The translations under genes and the position numbers were made by a program. Below the pieces are notes generated by a model. That model saw nothing but the letters and a program-made list of their open reading frames with translations, was not told the DNA's origin and searched no databases. A DNA stretch of 64,000 bases from Mycolicibacterium madagascariense (lineage in GTDB: Bacteria; Actinomycetota; Actinomycetes; Mycobacteriales; Mycobacteriaceae): positions 2,480,001-2,544,000 of the forward strand of contig NZ_AP022610.1 in NCBI RefSeq assembly GCF_010729665.1, written 5' to 3'. Below, piece by piece: positions 40,401 to 52,400 of this stretch. How positions within the stretch are numbered: the first letter of the stretch is position 1; every line of letters begins with the position of its first letter.

Positions 40401-43400
40401 TCGCCCGGCTGTACCGGGTGTTGAATGCGGTGACGGCGGACCCGGCGCTGCGGGTGTCGGCGGTGGATCTGCTCGACGATGCCGAGCGGGCGCGGTTGGA
40501 CGTGGTGGGGAACCGGGCGGCACTCCTGGGCGAAAGCGTCGAAAGTCGTTCGCTGACAGCGCTGTTCGCCGCAAAGGTGGCGCGCACGCCCGATGCGGTG
40601 GCGCTGCGGTGGGAGGCGCGGTCGTGGACCTACGCCGAACTCGACGACGCCTCGGAGCGGTGGGCGCGGGTGCTCGCCGCGCGCGGTGCGGGCCAGGGTC
40701 GCACGGTGGCGCTGTTGCTGTCGCGGTCGGCGGAGGCGATCACGACGATTCTGGCGGTGCTCAAGACCGGCGCGGCGTACGTGCCGATCGATCCGTCGCT
40801 GCCGGCGGCGCGGGTGGAGTTCATGCTCGCCGACGCCGAGCCGGTGGCGGTGGTGACGGCCGGCGACTGGGTCGGTCGGCTGGAGGGTCTCGGAGTCGAG
40901 GTCCTCGACGTGCACGACGACCACGAAAGCCATGACGAGACAACGCTTTCGGAGCCGGATCCCGACGACGTCGCCTACCTCATCTACACCTCGGGCACCA
41001 CGGGCCAGCCCAAGGGCGTGGCGGTGACCCATCGCAACGCCACCCAGCTGTTGACGTCGGACTCGGGACTGCCGCACGCGGGCGTGTGGAGTCAGTGGCA
41101 TTCGCTGGCGTTCGACGTCTCGGTGTGGGAGATCTTCGGGGCGCTGCTGCATGGCGGTCGCCTGGTCGTGGTGCCCGAGTCGGTGGCGCGGTCACCGCAG
41201 GACCTCCATGCGCTGCTCGTCGCCGAGGGCGTCACGGTGTTGAGCCAGACGCCGTCGGCGGCCGGGGCGCTCTCACCCGACGGGCTGGACGGCGTCACGC
41301 TGATCGTCGCCGGGGAGGCCTGCACGGGTGAGCTGGTGCGGCGCTGGGCGCCCGGGCGCGTGATGATCAACGCCTACGGTCCGACCGAGGCCACGGTGTA
41401 CGCGGCCATCAGCGCACCGCTGACCCCGGCGCCCGGGGTGGTGCCGATCGGGTCGCCCGTGCCGGGAGCGGCGGCGTTCGTGCTCGACGACCGGCTGCGC
41501 CCGGTGCCCGTCGGCGTGATCGGCGAACTGTACGTGGCGGGTGCGGGGGTGGCGTCGGGGTACGTCCGCCGCGGTGGGCTGACGGCGTCGCGCTTCGTGG
41601 CGTGCCCGTTCGGCGGGCCGGGCGCCCGCATGTACCGCACGGGGGATCTGGTGCGCTGGCGCGCCGACGGGCAGCTGGACTATCTGGGCCGCGCCGACGA
41701 GCAGGTCAAGATCCGCGGCTACCGCATCGAGCTCGGCGACGTGCGGGCGGCGCTGGCCGGGTTGGGCGGTGTCGCTCAGGCCGCGGTCCTCGCGCGCGAG
41801 GACCGCCCCGGCGACACGCGCCTCGTCGCGTACCTGACCGGCACTGCCGATCCACGCGCGGTCCGGGCGGAGCTGGCAGAGCTGTTGCCCGCGTACATGA
41901 TTCCGGCCGCCGTGGTGTCGGTGCCGGAGCTGCCGCTGACGGCCAACGGCAAGCTCGACGTGCGCGCGCTGCCCGCCCCCGAGTACGCCGCCGACGACTA
42001 CCGCGCCCCCGGCACGCCCGCCGAGGAGATCCTGGCCGGCATCTTCGCCGACGTCCTCGGCGTGGAGCGCGTCGGGGTGGACGACTCGTTCTTCGACCTC
42101 GGCGGCGACAGCATCTCGTCGATGCAGGTGGTGACGCGCGCCAGGGCAGCCGGACTGACGTGCCGCACGCGTGACCTGTTCGTCGAGCAGACCGTCGCGC
42201 GGCTGGCCCGGGTGGCGCAGTTCGCCGACGGCGCCACGGCCACGGCCGATCCCGGCATCGGACCGGTGCCGGTCACCCCGATCGCGCGCTGGCTGGCCGA
42301 GGTCGACGGACCCGTGGCCGAGTTCAACCAGACCGTGCTCGTTCAGGCCCCGGCCGGCGTCGACGACGCCGACGCGGCGGCGATGCTGCAGGTGCTGCTC
42401 GACCGGCACGCGACGCTGCGGATGCGTGCCACGCCCGACGATGCGGCGGGTTGGACTCTGGTCGTGCCCGAGGCGGGGACCGTCGACGCTCGCGACCGCC
42501 TGCACGTCGTCGACGTCCTGTCCGACGAGGCCGTGGTGGCGGCGCGGTCGAGGTTGGACCCCGCCGCCGGTGCGATGCTCAGCGCGCTGTGGGTGCGCGG
42601 CGCGCGACAGCTGGTCGTGATCGTGCACCACCTCGCGGTCGACGCGGTGTCGTGGCGGATCTTGCTGGAGGACCTGAACATTGCGTGGGCTCAACACCGC
42701 GCCGGCCAACCCATTGCGCTGCCCGAGGGCGGGACGTCGTTCCAGCGCTGGGCGCACGCGCTCACCCACCGGGCGCAACACCCGGACGTGGTGGCCACGG
42801 CGCAGGCTTGGGCTCGGATCGCGCAGACGCCCGCCGCGCTGCCGGCGATCGAGCCCGACGCCGACACCTTCGCCACCGCCGGTCACCTCACGATGGAACT
42901 GGACGTCGAGACCACCGACCTGCTCCTCGGCGCGGTACCCGCGGCCTTCCACGCCGGGGTGCAGGACGTCCTGCTGTTCGGATTCGGTCTGGCCGCACGG
43001 GAATTGGTGGGTCATGACACCGACGACATCACCGACGCAATCGTCGTCGACGTCGAGGGTCACGGCAGGTACGAAGAGCTCGGCGACGACGGACTCGACC
43101 TGTCCCGCACGGTCGGCTGGTTCACCAGCAAGCACCCGGTGCCGCTGACCCTGGGTGGGGTGTCCTGGGCGCAGGTCATCGCCGGCGACGCGGCGCTGGG
43201 CGCGGCGTTCAAGGTTGCCAAGGAACGGCTGCGGGCGCTACCCGATCCGCTGACCTACGGGCTGCTGCGCTACCTGAACGCCGACGTCGACCTCGACGCG
43301 CCGGACCCGCCGATCGGCGTCAACTACCTGGGCCGCCAGGGCGGCACGGCAACGCTGTCCGACGAGCTGTGGCGACTCGGCGACGACTGGTCGGCGACGC

Positions 43401-46400
43401 GTGCGGTCACGGCCATTCCCATGCCGCTGATGCACACCCTGGAGCTGACGGCCTCGGTCGTCGACACCGCGGACGGTCCACGGCTGCACGCCCATTGGAC
43501 GTGGGCGCGATCGGTGCTCGACGAGGATCGGGTCGGCCGGCTCGGTCGGGCGTGGTTCGACGCGCTCGCCGGGCTCTGTGCCCACGTGCGCGACGGCGGG
43601 GGAGGGCTGACGCCATCGGACGTCGCGCCCGCGCGGCTGAGCCAGCAGCAGCTCGACGAACTGGAGGCGCTGCACCCGATCGCCGACGTGCTCCCGCTGA
43701 CCCCCGTGCAGCAGGGTCTGCTGTTCCACGCCAATGCCGTTGCGGGCGAGGAGGATCCGTACGCCGCCCAGCTCGTCGTCGACGTGACCGGCCCGCTCGA
43801 GGCCGACCGTCTCCGCGACGCGCTGCACGCCGTGCTCGCACGGCATCCCAACGTGGCGGCCCGCTTCCATCAGCGCTTCGGGGAACCCGTTGCGCTCATC
43901 CCGGCCGATCCCCACTCGTGCTGGCAGTACGTCGACGTGGCCGACGAGGCCGAGATCGACCGCCTGCTCGCCGACGAGCGGGCGGCCGTGTCCGACCTGA
44001 CCCGCGGGCAGGCGTTCCGGGCCGCGCTGATTCGCGTCGGCCACGAGCGCCACCGGTTCGTGCTGACCAATCACCACATCGTGCTCGACGGCTGGTCCAT
44101 GCCGATCCTGCTCGGCGAGACCTTTGCCGGCTACCAGGGCCACCGGCTCCCGGCGACGACGCCCTACCGCACGTTCGTCACGTGGCTCGCAGGTCGCGAC
44201 CGCGACGCCGCCAGGGCGGCCTGGGGCGCGCTGTTCGACGGCTTCGAGACGCCCACGCTCGTCGGCCCCGTCGATCGGCTGGCACGCGGTGGGCGACACG
44301 TCGAGACGTTCACGCTGCCGAACGAGATCGCCCTGGCCGCAAGTGAACTGGCGCGTGCACGGCACACCACGGTGAACACCGTGCTGCAGGCGGCGTTCGC
44401 CCGTCTGCTGTGCTGGCTGACCGGCCAGCACGACGTCGCCTTCGGCACCACGGTGTCGGGCCGGCCCGCCGAGGTCGCCGGCGTGGAGTCGATGGTCGGC
44501 CTGTTCATCAACACCGTCCCGGTGCGAGCGACCCTCACCGCGACCACCACGACCACCGACCTGCTCGCCCAACTGCAGGCCGCCTACACCGACACGCTCG
44601 ACCACCAGCACACCTCGCTCACCGAGATCCACCGCGTCACCGGGCACGGCCAGCTGTTCGACACCCTCTTCGCCTACGAGAACTACCCGGTCGACCCCGG
44701 TGCGCTGACCACCGACGGCGAGCTGGCCATCACCGACGTCGCGGCCCGGGAATCCACCCACTATCCGCTGGCCATGCAGGCGCTGCCCGGGCGCGAGACG
44801 ACGCTGCGCGTCGAATGCGACACCGACGTGTTCAGGCCCGCCGAGGCGGCCCGGCTGGTCGACCGCTTCCAGCGACTGCTGGTGGCGATGACGTCCGATC
44901 CGCACCGTCGGTTGTCGACCCTGGACTTGCTCGACGACGACGAGCGTGCCGAACTCGATCGGTGGGGCAACCGGGCGGTGCTGGACCGGCCGGTGGCGAA
45001 GACGTCGGTGGTGGGGTTGTTCGCCGGGCAGGTGGCGGCGCGTGGTGATGCGGTGGCGTTGACGTGTGCGGGTCGGTCGTTGACGTATCGGGAGCTCGAC
45101 GAGGCGTCGAACCGGCTGGCCCGGGTGTTGGTGGAGCGTGGGGCGGGTCCGGGTCGGGCGGTGGCGTTGATGTTCGCGCGCTCGGCGGAGGCGGTCGTGG
45201 CGATTGTGGCGGTGTTGAAGTCGGGGGCGGCGTATTTGCCGATCGATCCGGCGTTGCCCGGGGCGCGGGTGGAGTTCATGGTGGGTGACACCGCGCCGGT
45301 GGTGGCGGTGACGACGGCCGATCTGGTGGACCGGTTCTCGAGTTTCGACATGCCTGTGGTGGACGTGGCCGATCCGGTGGTGGCCGCGGCGTCGGTGGCG
45401 GCGTTGCCGTTGCCGGATCCCGATGATGTGGCGCACGTGATCTATACCTCGGGGACGACGGGTGTGCCGAAGGGTGTGGCGGTGTCGCAATCCAACGTGG
45501 CGCAGTTGTTCGCCGGGTTGGATCTGGGGTTCGCGTTGGGTCCGGATCAGGTGTGGACGCAGTTTCATTCCTATTCGTTCGACTTCTCGGTGTGGGAGAT
45601 CTGGGGGGCGTTGCTGCACGGTGGGCGGTTGGTGGTGGTGCCCGACGAGGTGGCGCGGTCGGCGGCGGACTTCCACGCGCTGTTGACGGCCGAGGGTGTG
45701 ACGGTGTTGACCCAAACGCCCTCGGCGGCAGCTGTATTGCCGATCGAGGGGTTGGGGTCGGCGGCGTTGGTGATCGGGGCTGAGCCGTGTCCGCCGGAGT
45801 TGGTGGATCGTTGGGCGCCGGGTCGGGTGATGGTCAACGTGTATGGCCCGACGGAGACGACGATGTGGCTGTGCCGCAGTGCGCCGTTGGTGGCGGGGTC
45901 GGGGTCACCGCCGATTGGGTCGCCGACGGCGGGGGCGGCGTTCTTCGTCCTCGACGAGTGGCTGCGGCCCGTCGGCCCCGGAGTCGTCGGCGAGCTGTAC
46001 CTCGCGGGTCGCGGTGTCGGAGTCGGCTACCTCAACCGCTCGGCGCTGACGGCGTCGCGGTTCCTGGCATGCCCGTTCGGGGCGCCGGGTGAGCGGATGT
46101 ATCGCACCGGAGATCTGGTGCGGTGGCGCTCGGACGGTCAGCTGGACTACCTGGGCCGCGCTGACGAGCAGGTGAAGATCCGGGGTTTCCGCATCGAGTT
46201 GGGGGAGGTGCGGTCGGCGTTGGCGGCCCTCGACGGCGTCGAGCAGGCGGCGGTGCTGGCCCGCGAGGACACCCCGGGGGCGAAGCGGCTGGTCGGCTAC
46301 GTCACCGGATCGGTCGACCCCGCGGCGGCCCGCGCAACGCTGGCCGAGCGGCTGCCCGCCTATCTGGTGCCCGCAGCCGTACTCGTCGTCGACGCCCTGC

Positions 46401-49400
46401 CGGTGACGGTGAACGGCAAGCTCGACACCCGCGCCCTGCCCGCCCCCGACTACGCGGCGGGGGTCTATCGCGCCCCGGCCAGCCCCACCGAGGAGATCCT
46501 GGTCGGCGTGTACGCCCGGGTGCTCGGCGTGGACCGGGTCGGGGTGGACGATTCGTTCTTCGATCTGGGTGGGGATTCGCTGTCGACGATGCGGGTGGTC
46601 GCGGCGATCAATGCCGAACTGGGCGTGGACGTCTCGGTGCGGACGATCTTCGAGGCGCCGACCGTGGCGCAGTTGGCGCCCCGCATCGCGCGGGCCGAGG
46701 GTGCGGTGGCGCCGCTGGCCCCGATGCCGCGGCCCGAGCGGATCCCGCTGTCCTTCGCCCAGCATCGGCTGTGGTTCGTCGAGCAGCTGCAGGGCCCGTC
46801 GGCGGTCTACAACATGGCGGCCGCGCTGCGGTTGACGGGCGAGCTGAACGTCGCGGCGCTGCACGCATCGTTCACCGACGTCGTGGCCCGGCACGAGGCG
46901 CTGCGCACCGTGTTCGCCGCCCCGGACGGCACCCCCGAGCAGGTGGTCGTGGCGGCTGAGGACGCGACCTTCGAATGGGCCGTCGTCGAGGCGGCCGGGT
47001 GGTCGCAGGACCGCCTGCAGGCCGCCCTGACGGCCGCGGCGGGCGACACGTTCGATCTCGCCACCGACATTCCGTTGCGCGCGTGCGTGTTCCGCGTCGC
47101 CGAGGACGAGCACGTGCTGCTGGCCGTCGTGCACCACGTCGCCGCCGACGGCTGGTCGCTGCGGCCGCTGGTGGCCGATCTCGGCGCGGCGTACGCCAGC
47201 CGGTGCGCGGGTCAGGCCCCCGACTGGGCGCCGCTGCCGGTGCAGTACGTCGACTACACCCTGTGGCAGCACGCTGAATTCGGCCGTCTGGACGACGAGC
47301 ACAGTCGGGTCGCCACCCAGCTCGCCTACTGGGAACGGGAATTGGCGGATCTGCCGGAGCGTCTCGACCTCCCCACCGACCGGCCCTACCCGCTGATCGC
47401 CGACATGGCGGGCGCCACCGTGACCGTCGACTGGCCGGCCGAGCTGCAGCAGCGGGTCGCCCGGCTCGCGAGCGCGCACCACGCCACCGACTTCATGGTC
47501 GTGCAGGCCGCGCTGGTGGCCCTGCTCGGCAGGATGACGGCGAGTTCCGATGTCGCCGTGGGCTTTCCGATCGCCGGACGCCGCGATCCCGCGCTCGACG
47601 ATCTGGTGGGCTTCTTCGTCAACACCCTGGTGCTGCGGGCCGACGTGTCCGACGATCCCACCTTCGCCGACCTGCTGGAGCAGGTGCGGGCGCGCAGCCT
47701 GGCGGCCTTCGAGAACCAGGACGTGCCGTTCGAGGTGCTCGTCGAACGGCTCAACCCCACGCGCAGTCTGGCCCACCACCCGCTGGTGCAGGTCATGCTG
47801 GCGTGGCAGAACTTCGCCGGGCTCAGCGACCCCGCCGCCGGCTCCGGACTCAAGGGTCTGGAGGCCACGTCGGTTCCGCTCGGCTCCCAGTCCGCCCGCA
47901 TGGACCTGACACTGTCGCTGGCGCAGCGATGGACCGGGACCGGCGCGCCCGCCGGCATCGGCGGCGAGGTGGAGTTCCGCACCGACGTGTTCGACGCGGC
48001 GACCGTCGAGGCGTTCGTCACCAGGCTGCACCGGATGCTGAGTGCGGTGACGGCGGACCCGGCGCTGCGGGTGTCGGCGGTGGATCTGCTCGACGATGCC
48101 GAGCGGGCTCGGTTGGACGTGGCGGGCAACCGGGCGGCACTCCTGGGCGAAAGCGTCGAAAGCCGTTCGTTGACAGCGCTGTTCGCAGCACATGTGGCGC
48201 GCACGCCCGATGCGGTGGCGCTGCGGTGGGAGGCGCGGTCGTGGTCCTACGCCGAGCTCGACGAGGCCTCGGAGCGGTGGGCGCGGGTGTTGGCCGCGCG
48301 CGGTGCGGGCCGGGGTCGCACGGTGGCGCTGGTGCTGTCGCGGTCGGCGGAGGCCATCACGACGATTCTGGCGGTGCTCAAGACCGGCGCGGCGTACGTG
48401 CCGATCGATCCGTCGCTGCCGGTGGCGCGGGTGGAGTTCATGCTCGCCGACGCCGAGCCGGCCGTGGTGGTTTCGGCGGGCGACTGGGTCGGTCGGCTGA
48501 ACGGTCTCGGGGTCGAGGTCCTCGACGTGCACGTCGAGCACGAAAGCGAGTACGGCACAACACTTTCGGAGCCAGACCCCGGCGACGTCGCCTACCTCAT
48601 CTACACCTCGGGCACCACGGGCCAGCCCAAGGGTGTGGCGGTGACGCACCGCAACGCCGCCCAGCTGCTGACGTCGGACGTCGGGTTGCCGCGCGGCGGC
48701 GTGTGGAGTCAGTGGCACTCACTGGCGTTCGACGTCTCGGTGTGGGAGATCTTCGGGGCGCTGCTGCATGGCGGTCGCCTCGTCGTGGTGCCCGAGTCGA
48801 CGGCGCGGTCGCCGCAGGACCTGCACGCGCTGCTGCGTGACGAGGACGTCACTGTACTCACCCAAACTCCCTCGGCCGCAATGATGTTGGAGCCGCACGG
48901 TCTGGCGGTGACGACGCTGGTCGTGGCGGGCGAGGCCTGCCCGTCGGAGCTGGTGGACAGGTGGGCGCCCACCCACGTCATGGTCAACGCCTACGGTCCG
49001 ACCGAGGCCACCATCTACGCGACGGTCAGCGCGCCGCTGTCGTCGGGGGCGGCCGCGGTGCCCATCGGAACCCCGGTGCCCGGCGCGGCGACCTTCGTGC
49101 TCGACGACGCGCTGCGCCCCGTCCCCATCGGCGTCGTCGGCGAGCTGTACGTCGCGGGCGGTGGCGTCGCGGCCGGATACGTCCGCCGCGGTGGGCTCAC
49201 GGCCTCGCGGTTCGTGGCGTGCCCCTTCGGCGCGCCGGGCACGCGGATGTACCGGACGGGCGATCTGGTGCGACTGCGCGCCGACGGGCAGCTGCAGTAC
49301 CTGGGCCGCGCCGACGAGCAGGTCAAGATCCGCGGCTACCGCATCGAACTCGGCGACGTGCAGGCGGCGCTGGCCGGTGTGGACGGGGTCACGCAGGCGG

Positions 49401-52400
49401 CGGTGCTCGCGCGGGAGGACCGCCCCGGCGACACGCGCCTCGTCGGTTACGTGACCGGCGACGTCGACCCGGCCGCCGCGCGCACCGCGCTCGGCACCCG
49501 GTTGCCCGGCTACATGGTGCCCGCCGCCGTGGTGGTCATGCCCGCGCTCCCGCTGACCCCCAACGGCAAGCTCGACAGGCGGGCGCTGCCCGCACCGGTG
49601 TACGGCGACGTCGACGCCTACCGCGCGCCCGGCACGCCCGCCGAGGAGATCCTGGCGGGCATCTACGCCGAGGTGCTCGGTCTGCCGCGCGTGGGCGTCG
49701 ACGACTCGTTCTTCGAACTGGGCGGCGACAGCATCATGTCGATGCAGGTGGTGGCCAGGGCCCGGGCAGCCGGGCTGACGTGCCGACCGCGCGACCTGTT
49801 CGTCGAACAGACCGTGGCCCGGCTCGCCCTGGTGGCCGGTGAGGTCGGCGGCCCGTCCGACGACGCCGACGACGGGGTCGGACCCGTGATCCCCACCCCG
49901 ATCATGAAGTGGCTCGGGGAGATTCGCGACGCCGGTGGCGACGTAGCTCAGTTCAACCAAACCGTCGTGGTGCAGGCCCCGGCCGGGGTGGTGCACGACG
50001 ACGTTGCGGTCGTCCTGCAGGCCGTGCTGGACCGCCACCCCATGCTGCGGTTGCGGGTCGAGGACGACTGGTCGATGCGGACGACCGAGGTCGGCTCGGT
50101 CGCCGCGCGCGACTGCCTGCTCGTCGCCGACGACCTGTCCGAACAGAGTGTGATGGCGGCGCGGTCGCGGTTGGATCCGACGGCCGGGGTCGTCCTCAGC
50201 GCGGTGTGGGCGAACCGGACGCGGCAGCTGGCGCTGATGATCCACCACCTCGCCGTCGATGGGGTGTCGTGGCGAATCCTGTTGGAGGACCTCAACGTCG
50301 CCTGGGCCCAGCACCGGGCTGGGCAGCCCATCGCGCTGCCCGCGGGCGGAACGTCGTTCGCCAGGTGGGCCGAACTCCTGGCGGCGCACGCGGACTCGGC
50401 CGACGTCCTGGCCGCGGCCGACGCGTGGCGACGCGTCGCGGCGACCCCGGCGGCCCTGGTGAACCTTCCCCCGGTGCAGCCGGCGGTCGACACCTTCGCC
50501 ACCGCCGGGCGACTGTCGATCGCCCTCGAGGACGCCGAGGTGGTGCAGGCGCTGCTGCGCGAGGCGCCCGCGGCGTTCCACGCCGGCATCAACGACGTCC
50601 TGCTGATCGGATTCGCCTTGGCGGCAGCCGAATTCGTGGGGAACGCGGCCGCGCCAATCGCCATCGACGTCGAAGGCCACGGTCGGCACGAGGAGTTGCG
50701 CCGCGACGTCGACCTGTCCCGCACCGTCGGGTGGTTCACCGCCGCGTACCCGGTCTCCCTGGAGCTGGGCGGCCTGAGCTGGGCGCACGTCGTCGCCGGG
50801 GACGCCGCCCTGGGAGCGGTGATCAAGCGCGCCAAGGAACAGCTGCGGGCACTGCCCGACGGCCTCACCCACGGTCTGCTGCGGTATGCGCACCCCGACG
50901 TCGACCTCGAGACGCCGGACCCGTCGATCGGCTTCAACTACCTCGGCAGGCTCGGCGGTGGCGCCGAGGTGTCCGACGACCTGTGGCAGATCGCCAGCGA
51001 TGGTGCGTCGTTCGCGGCCGCGGCCACGGCGATCGCGATGCCGCTCGTGCACACCGTCGAACTCAACGCGGGCACCCTGGACACCGAGGCCGGCCCAGCA
51101 CTGCACGCCACGTGGACGTGGGCGCCCTCGGCGCTGGACCGCGAGGCGGTCACCCGGTTTGCCACGCTGTGGTTCGAGGCGCTGTCGGGCATCGCCGCCC
51201 ACGTCCGCGCCGGCGGCGGTGGGCTGACGCCGTCGGACGTGGTGCCCGCGCGGCTGACCCAGGACCAGATCGACGACCTGGCCCGGCGGCACCGCGTCGC
51301 CGACGTCCTGCCGGCCACGCCCCTGCAGCAGGGGTTGCTGTTTCACGCCCGCACCGCGGCGGCGGGCTCCGACGCCTACGCCGTGCAGCTGGACCTGACG
51401 CTCACCGGGCCGCTGGATCCGCACCGCCTGCGGGAGGCGGTGCGCGCCGTCGCCCACCGCCATCCCCACCTGGCCGCGCGCTTCTGCGAGGAGTTCGACG
51501 AGCCGGTCCAGATCATCCCGGCCGACCCCGACATCGGTTGGCAGTACCGGGATCTCGGCGCCGACGCCGACGTCGAGGAGCGCCTCGCCGATCTGCGGGC
51601 CGCCGAACGGGCCGCGGTCTGCGAGCTCGGTGACGCACCGCCATTGCGCATCGCCGTGGTGCGCACCGCCGCCGACCGCCACCACATGCTGCTCACCAAC
51701 CACCACGTGGTGATGGACGGTTGGTCGCTTCCGGTGCTGCTGCACGAGATCTTCGCGGGCTACCACGGCCAGCGCCTGCCCGCGGCGCTGCCCTACCGCA
51801 GGTTCGTCGAGTGGCTGGCCGGGCGGGATCTGGACGCTGCCCGGGCGGCCTGGGGCGAGGTGCTCGCCGGGTTCGACACCCCGACGCTGGTCGGTTCGAC
51901 GGCGGGGTTCGCGGCGGGCGCCCGCGGCGTGACGTCCCGCGAGATCCCCGAGGCCATCACCCGGGCGGTCGGCGACCTGGCCCGCGTGCGCCACACCACC
52001 GTCAACGTCGTCCTGCAGGGTGCCTTCGCGCAGCTGCTGGCCCAGTGGACCGGACACCACGACGTGGTGTTCGGCACGGTGGTGTCGGGTCGGCCCACCG
52101 ACGTCGCCGGCGCCGACGCCATGGTCGGCCTGATGATCAACACGGTGCCGGTGCGGGCCAACCTGGCTCCGACGACGAATGCCTCGGATCTCCTCGACGG
52201 GTTGCAGCGGGCTTGGGCGGCGACGGTCGAACACCAGCATCTCGCGCTGTCGGAGATGCATCGAATCACCGGTCGGGACAAGCTCTTCGACACGCTGTTC
52301 GCCTTCGAGAACTACCCCGTGGACGCCGCAGCGTCCGGCGGCGGCAGCGAGCTGGCGATCACCGACGTCATCACCCACGAGCAGAACCACTATCCGTTGA

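Noticed and set aside
34000..49000. CRISPR or tandem repeat array
   Set aside because: The repeats are homologous NRPS domains at kilobase spacing, without short regular repeats and spacers.
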